A stretch of DNA of 64,000 bases from Doris montereyensis (Eukaryota > Mollusca > Gastropoda > Nudibranchia > Dorididae), in the NCBI GenBank assembly GCA_037039925.1, contig JAXRKP010000646.1, positions 27,501 to 91,500 of the forward strand, given 5' to 3'. The notes beneath the pieces were generated by a model that worked only from the letters and a program-made list of their open reading frames with translations, had not been told where the DNA came from and did no database searches. A program made the translations under genes and the position numbers. This document shows positions 55,956 to 64,000 of the stretch, in pieces. How positions within the stretch are numbered: position 1 is the first letter of the stretch; every line of letters starts with the position of its first letter.

Positions 55956-56530
55956 TTTCAATTCAATTCAATTCAAAATTTCTTTATTGTCGGTAACATT
56001 ACATACATTGTCATAACAAGTAGAGACATGCAGAATTTATAAAGGGAAATCACTTAATAAACCCCTATCTGGACTTCTCAATGACATTTCAGTAGAAAAT
56101 ATTACCAAAATGCTAACTAAGATGGGATTAAGAATCTAGTTTGTAAAAATCTACAATTAACAAAGAAATATGTTACACAATTATATAGAACAAATGACAC
56201 AATGACAATCTTTACCATTCCACATCGAAATAAGATTTTTAAATTGATTAAAATTTGTTTCAGATCTTAAATGTCCAGGTAATTTGTTTCACAGAACTGC
56301 AGCAGCATATTTAAAAATTAAATGATTGTTTTCCAAAAGCAGTGGTTCTAGGTTTAGGGATATTGGCTACATTTGTATATCTGAAATTGTACCTTCTTTC
56401 TTTAAATGATATCAAATCTTGGGGTTGGATACATGATGGCGATAACTTATGCAAAATTTTGAAAGTTTCAATGGCCATAGCTCGTATTCTTTTCACTTCC
56501 AGGGTTTTAATTTGTGCCATGCTCCTGCTT
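55956..56530 (-). mobile_element. CR1-like LINE 3' end with (GAATT)n tail
   Basis: Minus-strand frames give 'TLEVKRIRAMAIETFKILHK', 'DLISFKERRYNFRYTN', 'TTAFGKQSFNF' and, after a shift, 'LWNKLPGHLRSETNFNQFK', then 'NLISMWNG'. These are the ordered C-terminal blocks of a CR1-type RT protein. The 3' end is 'AATAAAGAAATTTTGAATTG' with (AATTG) repeats. 5'-truncated copy. Confidence 0.75.
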
Positions 56531-56534
56531 TTTC

Positions 56535-56645
56535 CGTTTGTCAGGGGAGACTCGGTGGTCCAGAGGCAAGGTGTCAGCCTCTCCACTAAAAAGGTTGTGG
56601 GTTTGTGCTCAATAGGTGGAAAATGCTTTTAATCGAGTAACCCCC
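56535..56645 (+). repeat. SINE family A head
   Basis: 'ggggagactcggtggtccag', 'aggcaaggtgtcagcctctc', 'aaaaaggttgtgggtttgtg' and 'aggtggaaaatgctttt'. Head only. Confidence 0.7.
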
Positions 56646-56894
56646 CCCCTTCCGGTTCAGGTTCAAATTATTTTATTTTTCAATTGTTTTTTAAGTACAT
56701 GTATCAGTGATAAGATAAGAATACTTTTAAGAGCAGGCATTTCTTTCTCATTCCTATACCCTTCATTTTTTTAGAATGGAGATTAAGATTCTTATTGAAA
56801 TTTTAAAGTACCCTGATACGTTGATCTTAATTGTTTAAAAATGTCAATTTGTTGTTTAACAATTCTAGTTTTGCCCTAACCCATTCTGTATTAT

Positions 56895-57035
56895 CAGTGG
56901 GCAGTTGGCAGGCACTGCTGGTAGGTTTCACTTCTATCCTTCCACACTTGTACTTTTTTTTTCATCTTGTTATTTCCTCTTAATTCACCCTGAGATTACC
57001 ACATATGGTGGACTGGGTAAATTCCAATCAAACAA
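56895..57035 (+). repeat. Family B repeat
   Basis: 'gcagttggcaggcactgctg', 'gtaggtttcacttctatcct', 'cttgttatttcctcttaatt', 'caccctgagattaccacata', 'tggtggactgggtaaattcc'. Sense copy. Confidence 0.7.
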
Positions 57036-57764
57036 ACAAAATCTTTATCATCCCCATGTTCACATGCATCATTCAGTTACATAGTTGCCAACCAGTACGT
57101 AAAGACATATTGATCTTTTTGCTTTGAGGTGGTAATTCTGGGGTTTTTTGTTCGAAAAGTATGTACATGAGGTTTAATCGTATTTTGTTGTAAAGAAACT
57201 CGAAGCTAACACTGGTGATTCAAAGAGTTTGGGATGGAAATCTGGAGACATCCATTCAGAGTTCGCAAAACTGTCGCCGCATTTCGCCAGAAAGGCCAGC
57301 CATCAGCAGTTTTTTTTTAATGTTATTCAGCTTAAAAGGGGTTAATTCAAGTTTATGTTTTTTTTCATCATATGGGCCATCATGGAAGTCAGAAGTAATT
57401 TGTGTGGTCAGAGTCTTTTTGTTATTTGAAAAGGTTGGCAGCTATGCAGTTATTGTTCAATTGGAACTCTTTCAGTTTTATTGTGTGAATATCTGGTCTA
57501 TACAACTTGAAGGGGTCGTTTAAATAGTGTGCCCATGTCCACTTTCGTGAAAAACGAGACGGAGAGAAAATCTTAGAGAGTAAAAGGAAATCATGCTTCC
57601 AAGAAAGTATGAAAGTGATATGATGAAAACGCTCACATTTTTAGCCATTTGAAACTTGGAATTGGCCAACAGTGCCATGGTTTTTGGCATTATTCACTAA
57701 ATGATGTAATTGTGACTTAAGCAGACTATTGAAATGATGACCCCGTCAATTGTTAAGTATTTCA

Positions 57765-57960
57765 TGTTTGATCGGCAGCCCAATGGTTAGGCTGTTAGAC
57801 TTGGGATTGTCAGGTCCTGGGTTCAAATCCTGACGCTTACTACACGCTTTTTCCCACGTGACCCAGGTACAAATGAGTATACCAGTATATTTTGAGGCAC
57901 CTTTGGCTTTAGTTTGCCGCAGAAAGTGAATTTTCATGCGTGCCATGAGAATGTTCACTG
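57765..57960 (+). repeat. tRNA-derived SINE
   Basis: Box A-like 'GCCCAATGGTTAGGCTG' and box B 'GGGTTCAAATCCTG', followed by 'cccacgtgacccaggtacaa', the same central block as the SINE at 49570 but shorter. Confidence 0.65.
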
Positions 57961-58164
57961 AAGGGAGCCTCCTTGTGTCGCAGATTTCCCCCTTCTGCTC
58001 ATGCTCAGCTCGATGGCAGTGGCAGGAAAAAGTGCAGTGACATCTTTTGATTCAAAGTTTCCTATCATTTTACTTTCACACATTCCTTTATGTGAAACTT
58101 ACATTTTGTTTTAATTTTCATTAGGTTATTTCAAGATTTGTATTGGAGGAAACTTGTCTGTTGC

Positions 58165-58375
58165 TTTGGTAAGGTTTTAGCATCTGTTATGACATTGTTA
58201 TAAAGATCAGCTGATTGTGCCCTTTTAATTTTAAGTCACATATAACTTAGGTCTGAATTTAACATTTTGTTTGCTTTGTTTTAGCATCTGTTATACTAAT
58301 ACTATTGTTTTAAAGATCAGCTGATTTTACTCTTTTAATTTAAAGTATCTGAGTTTATTGTCTGTTTGCTTTGAT
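58165..58375. repeat. ~105-bp direct duplication
   Basis: 'gttttagcatctgttat' … 'aaagatcagctgatt' … 'cttttaatt' … 'tctga' occurs twice, at 58175-58260 and 58282-58350. Confidence 0.75.
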
Positions 58376-59685
58376 AATGATACCCTTGATGATATCATAT
58401 AATCATTACATGGTGTGGTTCTGGGAATGCCATTTTTGCCGAAAATGGGACAAGTTTAGTTTTTCATACTAGTGGATAGAGTCACAATGTTATCATAAAA
58501 GAAGCTCATTATCGATTCTTTGAATTTATACAAATTGTTTAGAAACAATACAGGCCTATCTTTCAAAACAGCTATCATACGATAAAAGCCACAAATAAAA
58601 GTACGTCAAGTTGGTACTTATTTTGATCGTCACAATAAGCGCTATCCAAGAAAAACTCTTTTGAGGATCTATTATGAATAGTCTTAGACCGTCCAGAAAA
58701 TATGAGACATATGAGGAAAAAGGTGCTGGTGCACTAACAGTGTCAATAAGAAGTAGTTGAGAGCCTCTCCAGGTTTTATGATATTTCAAAGTATTATCCT
58801 ACTCTTTTCTTAGGTTTATAGGAGAAAAAATATTCAAATAACAGAAAAAAAGAGAAAAATATGATTTTCTCAAAATGTCGTTTTTTGGTCATTATTTCAC
58901 ATCTACTTTTTTTATTTCCCAACGTATCTTCATGAAATTTAGTATGAATGATGAGTGGGGGGGTTAAAAAAAAAGAATAGATGCTTTTTTCGATGTGTAT
59001 TATAATTTTGTAAAAATTGCATTTTTTGTAGTATATTTTTGGGTGAACAATCATATGCTAGCTATTTTCAAAAATTCATAAAAATAAAAATACTAATACA
59101 ACAAAAATCCGATTTGATCAAATTTAGATATTGCATCAAATAAGGTGTGTGCCAAGTTTGAAAGAAATTTGTGAAAAATGTAGAAGCCTAATCAATATTG
59201 AACTTGATGAAATTTGAGGGCAAAATCCAAGATAGCTGACATTTCCATGGTAAGTGTCAGAAAGTTAAACAACAACATATTTCAATTCAGCAAACCATGT
59301 CCATAAGTATTGGTAGGAGCAAACGGAACATTTTCACTCCAGGACCCCCTCCCCCTTTGATAGACTTATTACATTCCTTTATTTGACCATAATTGTTTCA
59401 CCAATGAAATACTTGATTTTATTGAATTATAATCTTGAAAGATATATTTATATTATATACATGCTATTATATAATATATTATACTATTATACAAATGTAC
59501 ATGCATTATGCCAATTTGATGTTCTGGTCATAAGATGGCTGTTCTTTTTTTATATGTTTTTTATTTAATCACAACAAAACAAAAGTGACTGACAATGAAT
59601 GACAAAACAATGATGAAAATAAGATTAATTAGAGTAAAGTTGATTACATTAAAAGCTGCCTTGTTACCTTTGCTCCTTTATTTTG
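58376..59685. other. AT-rich spacer
   Basis: No gene or known repeat recognised; several poly-T and poly-A stretches. Confidence 0.4.
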
Positions 59686-59937
59686 ATGTTGTTTTCTTCC
59701 TTCACATCACATCATCGAAAGCGTGTGAAAGCTGCGAGCTCCCCGGGATCCCTTAGCAACAGAAAGTTTCAGTCACTGATTGGCGCCATTCTGTCTCTCA
59801 CCCCAGATGGTAATTTGGCAGAACGACGCCGTTTTTCGTAGCTGCCCCGCAAGGCCGTACAAACAATTGCCCAGCGTGGGTTCCTTTGGGAGCTTCCTCA
59901 ACCTCAACTTCCTAAGCCTCCGTGGCCTAATGGATAA
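59686..59937 (+). CDS. Possible coding exon of unknown function, one in-frame TAG
   Basis: I do not recognise this sequence. One plus-strand frame is open from ATG 59686 to TAA 59937, except for a TAG at 59839. It has a protein-like, GC-richer composition than its surroundings: 'SLSNRKFQSLIGAILSLTPD', 'GNLAERRRFS', stop, 'LPRKAVQTIAQRGFLWELPQ'. A pyrimidine-rich stretch followed by 'CGAAAG' at 59721 could be an acceptor. The 3' end runs into a tRNA-Arg-like segment. It could be a decayed exon, a retrocopy or chance. Confidence 0.3.
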
Positions 59938-59990
59938 AGTATCGGCCTCCTAGCCCATTCCCAATTTTAGACTCACGTTTGAAGAGAAAA
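59915..59990 (+). repeat. tRNA-Arg(CCT)-like pseudogene or SINE head
   Basis: 'GCCTCCGTGGCCTAATGGAT' and 'cggcctcctagcccattcc' match the 5' two-thirds of tRNA-Arg(CCT), including the CCT anticodon. The T arm is degraded ('ttttagactcacgtttgaag'), so it is not functional. Confidence 0.65.
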
Positions 59991-60059
59991 GATCCCCAGT
60001 TTTGTTGTACTTTTCTTTCAAGAGATCAACACAAACAGTGCCTCTGTGTATGGAATACA

Positions 60060-60240
60060 GTGCATACACGGGTACGGGTAAAATGAGTGCAGGTGATAAT
60101 CAATGGAACCGTGTGACAGTCTGATTTAGTTGTCTCTGACCGTGACACTGTACAAGTAAGGGTAAAATGAATGCTGGTCAAAACGGGCTCCATATTTTTA
60201 CACTCCTTTTTAAAGTGATATTTGTTTGCTTTTGAGTTAG
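60060..60240 (-). mobile_element. LINE C-terminal fragments
   Basis: 'gggtaaaatgagtgcaggtg' + 'ataatcaatgg' matches 1314-1345; the next 70 bp repeats the same start. Same family as the 1.1-1.5 kb fragment. Confidence 0.55.
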
Positions 60241-60363
60241 GGTTATTGATTTTAGTATGTATATGAGTAACTGTCAAAATATAATCATCCTCCTATACCA
60301 TTGAAAAGTTTGTAGCGTCCTTGGTTGCCAAGGAAGTGACCGCCACTTTGGATTTGACCCAAT

Positions 60364-60440
60364 AGATTAAAAAGCACAGCATCATTTTAAAACATTTTCT
60401 CAAAACATCCAAAATTGACCTTACATGGTTTGCGACTTTC
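60364..60440. repeat. Dispersed ~80-bp repeat, second copy
   Basis: Matches 34374-34455 ('aatagattaaaaagcacagc', 'caaaattgaccttacatgg', 'tttgcgactttc'). Confidence 0.6.
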
Positions 60441-60479
60441 ACTGTCGATATGGAAGAGCGATTTTAAAAAAATTTTCAA

Positions 60480-60695
60480 AAGATTTAATTTGATTTACCC
60501 ACATCCACAACTTAAGTGATCTCGGGGTTTTAAAAGGATTTTAAATTTTGCCCAGATTGGCCTATAAACAGCCACGGGATCTTTGATGTGCACAAAGTGT
60601 TGTGATCAGCACACGGGACCTCGTTGTTATCGTCCATCTCTGACAGGACTAGATGTCATCAACCTACCTGAGTAGAGTTTGCTCCAAAAAGCAAG
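60480..60695 (-). repeat. SINE family A, 3' two-thirds
   Basis: 'aatttgatttacccacatcc', 'aagtgatctcggggtttt', 'ccacgggatctttgatgtgc', 'gtgttgtgatcagcacacgg' and 'tctctgacaggactagatgt'. Head missing. Confidence 0.7.
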
Positions 60696-60699
60696 AAAA

Positions 60700-60936
60700 T
60701 TTGTCAAACCCATGGAAGAGTAAATGGAAAGAAAATCTACAAAATCCTCAAGAGCAAGCCTCTTTAACAGATTCATCCCACTCTCTAGCATAAAAAATTA
60801 CAGTAAATTTTCATTCTACCCAAGAGCTCTAATGGAGTGGAACGCCTTGCCAAAAGAAACTGCATCCACACCTACTTTAAACTCCTTCACACACCTACTA
60901 TCTCACCTTCCATCAACAATACCAATTGCATCCTAA
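60700..60936 (+). mobile_element. LINE C-terminal fragment
   Basis: The frame 60724-60936 has 'SLFNRFIPLSSIKNYSKFSF', 'YPRALMEWNALPKETASTPT' and 'LNSFTHLLSH'. This is the conserved 'YKYSFFPRTIREWNALP' C-terminus of CR1/jockey-type LINEs. Confidence 0.7.
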
Positions 60937-61102
60937 ACCATTGTTTATTAATTACCAACATTGATCCCCATAATGTGTCAGTGTCAGAATCTTTAAATGT
61001 GAAGGAAGACATTGAATATCAGTATCAGAAAAGTAGACCCCACCATAAGTATGTGCCACGTGCCCATATTTTCAATTTCGTATTCAAACTTTTTAATTGT
61101 TT

Positions 61103-61245
61103 CTGGAATTTACTCCTTCCATCAAATGCAGTGATCTCAGGATGAATTATTTAATAGGAAACAGCAAGATGAAAGACAAATAAGAGAGGGAAATGAAAGG
61201 AGGAGGACCCACTGTATCAGTATCACTCGCCCACCATCTTCAAAC
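61103..61245 (-). repeat. Family B repeat
   Basis: 'ggaatttactccttccatca', 'gtgatctcaggatgaattat', 'ggaaacagcaagatgaaaga' and an A/G-rich end. Minus-strand sense. Confidence 0.65.
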
Positions 61246-61623
61246 GGCACAAGCAAATGACTCTATAACTTCAGAAAGAAACATAAAACATTCCCTTACT
61301 GGAAAAATATTTTTCTCTTCTTTTTATTAAAGAATTGCATAAATAAATCAGACAAAGTTAGAGAGAATGAAGAGTTTCGTTAAAAACAAATGTTTTCTCT
61401 AGGAAACAAAAACAGATTCGATAAATAAACTTTTTTTCCTTCAGTATATGTGATAAAGCAAAAGCAATGAGCATAAGTTCCGTCAAAGAAGGTCCTTTAA
61501 AAAGGTAGCATAGAACAGGTGTATACAGAATACCAAAACTATCAGAGTAAATACAACAATATAGATTATTTTCACGCAACGAATGAGTCTAACGGCTGTT
61601 TCACAAAAGTCAAACAAAAACTT

Positions 61624-61629
61624 TTTATT
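61624..61629 (-). terminator. Candidate poly(A) signal of the nucleoredoxin-like gene
   Basis: Minus-strand AATAAA about 490 bp past the stop, followed by 'AAGTTTTTGTTTGACTTTTG', a U/GU-rich element. Another AATAAA lies at 61323-61328. Confidence 0.4.
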
Positions 61630-62120
61630 ATCATTTCATTTTCCCTCTTCTTTTTGTCTTCAACAACCCCCCGCCCCCACTCCAAATTTTTCGAGACATG
61701 GATGGATGACTAACACATGAAAAATTTGCTGGTGTTTAATTACAATAACTAGTTTTTTAAACAAAACCCCAAACAGTTGAAACTAAATGATACATGAAAA
61801 ATGTGTCAGCAGTTGGTACAAACGTAAAAGAAACAAGGCAAGAGTAAAAATGAAGGCTACAAACAATCAATATCATTGCTAATAATATCAAATATGTTTT
61901 TGAAACGATCTTCCATGCTTGATAGCACTGCCTCCTCAAGTATTTCCATCCTGATTGCAACCTTCTTTCACAATCTTCATAGGTGTTATCAAACTGTGTG
62001 TAAACAATTCACACAAAAAAAACTCACAGACAGACTGACTCTAGTCTTAACAACGGCAACGTAGAGATGAGCCAAGGAAATAAAACTAAGAAGTGGAACA
62101 ATGTTCTATGTTTGTTCCGT

Positions 62121-62265
62121 CTAGCTTGTCCATGGGAAGTTGGCTCCCTTCATGTCTGCCTGCACACACCCCCTGCCATCAGCATTGACGACGGTGCCAT
62201 CCTTTGGGGTTTATCAACACCAGCGCTGGGATTCCCTTCACGCTGTGCGTAGTGGCCAAACTTTC
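62121..62265 (-). CDS. Nucleoredoxin/tryparedoxin-like protein, last coding exon
   Basis: A minus-strand exon with acceptor 'TTGCCAATTGTAG' at 62266. It encodes E-S-L-A-T-T-H-S-V-K-G-I-P-A-L-V-L-I-N-P, then, after one frame change, 'DGTVVNADGRGCVQAD' and 'MKGANFPWTS' with TAG at 62121. This is the C-terminal half of a thioredoxin fold: the cis-proline loop 'GIPALVLI', the β-turn 'DGTVV', the 'GR' and the 'FPW' that typify nucleoredoxin and tryparedoxin-like proteins (disulfide oxidoreductases). The frame change is cured by one G fewer in 'AAAGGATGG' near 62201. The catalytic C-P-P-C exon is not in the window or was not recognised; upstream exons should lie to the right. Confidence 0.8.
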
Positions 62266-62576
62266 CTACAATTGGCAAGAAAAGAAAAACAGGGCAAAAT
62301 TGAATACAATTTTTCATAGGTGATCAAAATTCATTTAGTTACGGTTTAAGTATTATATATACATATAGTATAAATCCACACAATATAAAGCGATGGAAGA
62401 AGAAAGAAAAAGAAGAGATAGTTCTAAACATAGCCTCTCACCACCTTTGACACTGGCTGCGGCTCCATCTAGGGCATTATAAAAAGTGTATGAGGTACCT
62501 ATATACAAGAGTAATGTGCTACCCGTTGAGATGAAAACAATAACAACTGTTATCCCTATAAATGCACACTTATTAT

Positions 62577-62660
62577 TGAATCATTGATTCACTTTGCCAA
62601 ATTCCATACTTCACATTGAGTCATTGATTCACTTTGCCAGATTCAATATTTCATATTGAC
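62577..62660. repeat. 41-bp direct duplication
   Basis: 'gaatcattgattcactttgc' + 'caaattccatacttcacatt' is followed by a near copy. Confidence 0.85.
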
Positions 62661-63390
62661 AAAAATAACCATAGTAACAGTGTCGGCCACAACGAGGGCA
62701 ATAGAAAACCTCCTTCGCCTTTTTGTTAAAAAACAACACATCCAACAAGGGCCTAGCAGGGGTAAAATCACCTACAATGAGGTCGGTCGTGTCGGTCAAT
62801 AAAGGCTTCTCACTCAATCCACTTCGTCTCATGGATTTTCACAATCAAATAGCATCCTACATAGTTAAGTTATTCATGCTGCACTATGTGTACGCGTGTG
62901 TAGTGTGTGTTTGGGAGGTGGGACGGATGACTTTTTGACAGCCAGGCTAGGCTGTGTGGTCGGGAGATTGGCTAGAGGGGGAAAGCGCTGGATCAATCAA
63001 AATGATTTAAGTGACTGGCACGACCTCATCAAAGGCCTATGGGCTAGACAAATGTCCCTCTCTGTCGTTCATTTCCTTCTCTGTCATGTTAGCGTTCACA
63101 CCAGTAACTCAAACTCGCTATATAGTAGGGGCTACCACTTCTTCCTTCTGATTTATCGAAATAGCATAATCTACATCAAAACCCAAAAAGCGCAAATGCC
63201 TTCCGTTTGAAATTAAGCAAAAATATGATCAATACCGTTGAAATGGGAAAGAAATTAAAGACAGAGATATGTCGGGAATACGGTCTAGCACTAAGCTCTC
63301 TCAAGATTTTTTATGTCCCTTGATTTTGGTTCTTTGGAGATTTTTTTAAGTTCCTTGCCGACTTCGCATTTAACAAAAGGTCTCATACAA
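62661..63390. other. Unassigned region
   Basis: No gene recognised with confidence. A minus-strand frame (62629-62832) contains 'FYCPRCGRHCYYGYFC', a Cys-rich patch without a family match. Confidence 0.35.
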
Positions 63391-63394
63391 AACG

Positions 63395-63920
63395 ATAAAA
63401 TCAGTTTTATGCGTGAATTGAGCCAATTGTTGAAGAGGAGATCAATTTTATGAACGAAAATGAGCCAATTGTTGACAAGAGGAGATCAATTTTATGAATG
63501 AAAATGAGCCAATTGTTGACAAGAGAAGATCAATTTTATGAATGAAAACAAGCCAATTGTTGACAAGAGGAGATCAATTTTATGAATGAAAATGAGCCAA
63601 TTTTTGACAAGAGAAGATCAATTTTATGAATGAAAATGAACCAATTAGTAACAAGAGAAGATTAATTTCATGAATGAAATGAGCCAATTGTTGACAAGAG
63701 GAGATCAATTTTATGAATGAAAATGAACCAATTAGTGACAAGAGAAGATCAATTTTATGAATGAAAATGAGCTAATTGTTGACAAGAGGAGATCAATTTT
63801 ATGAATAAAAATGAACCAATTAGTAACAAGAGAAGATCAATTTTATAATGAAATTAACCAATTGTTGACAAGAGGAGATCAATTTTATGAATGAAAACAA
63901 ACTGATTAGTGACAAGAGGA
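63395..63920. repeat. 44-bp minisatellite, about 12 copies
   Basis: Unit 'tgttgacaagaggagatcaa' + 'ttttatgaatgaaaatgagc' + 'caat'. Two main unit types ('gttgacaagagg…gagccaat' and 'gtaacaagagaag…gaaccaat') alternate in the right half. Confidence 0.95.
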
Positions 63921-64000
63921 GGCCATCAGCAGTCTGACAAAAAGCACCAACCATCCTTAAAACTTTATTATATCAGTACACACATTATAAACAAAGTTTT

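Overview
This is a window of an invertebrate nuclear genome. I infer a lophotrochozoan animal, most likely a gastropod mollusc. The reasons are small exons with GT-AG introns, animal-type genes, very abundant tRNA-derived SINEs, CR1/L2-like and RTE-like LINE remnants, long (CT)n and (GTCT)n tracts and many minisatellites. No operons, CRISPR arrays, phage or bacterial features are present. The species cannot be fixed from the sequence alone.

Three animal genes can be supported. (1) PNISR, a serine/arginine-rich nuclear-speckle protein, lies on the minus strand from its ATG at 35163 to its stop at 10693, with 12 coding exons. Both ends are diagnostic. (2) A BAK-type pro-apoptotic Bcl-2 family gene lies on the plus strand from 45917 to 53482, with four coding exons. 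It has a BH3 motif, a BH1-like region, a BH2-like region and a C-terminal membrane anchor. (3) The last coding exon of a nucleoredoxin/tryparedoxin-like gene lies on the minus strand at 62121..62265. The first two genes are divergent, about 10.7 kb apart. A fourth, TE-like or orphan ORF with 12-residue repeats and a Cys-rich tail sits inside BAK intron 3 (51204..51845).

All the multi-exon genes keep their splice sites and family signatures but carry many single-base reading-frame breaks, mostly in short homopolymers. Because unrelated genes show the same kind of break with intact introns, the simplest reading is uncorrected long-read assembly error rather than several pseudogenes. This also explains why the true exons are broken into short ORFs.

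Layout. 1-10.4 kb: LINE and SINE remnants, including a CR1/L2-like LINE (3.75-6.87 kb) that ends in a hairpin and an (ATT)n tail. 10.4-35.2 kb: PNISR, whose introns hold four different minisatellites, an antisense RTE LINE, a MITE, (TC)n tracts and many copies of a short dispersed repeat (family B). 35.4-38.5 kb: a nested stack, a SINE split by a hAT-like element that is itself split by a second TIR element. 38.5-45.9 kb: intergenic, with GC-rich palindromes at 41.0 kb, CTAGATCT-rich tracts and long (CT)n and (AT)n arrays. 45.9-54.1 kb: the BAK-like gene. 54.1-64 kb: mostly repeats, a LINE 3' end, an unexplained ORF near 59.7 kb, the nucleoredoxin-like exon and a 44-bp minisatellite.

The three genes do not form a pathway; they are ordinary neighbours. 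I found no convincing novel multi-gene system. The most noteworthy structures are a duplicated in-frame 3' splice site in PNISR, the nested transposons, the BAK BH1 variant, the intronic Cys-motif ORF, a minisatellite built from a LINE endonuclease catalytic motif, and a 3' tail shared by two short-repeat families.
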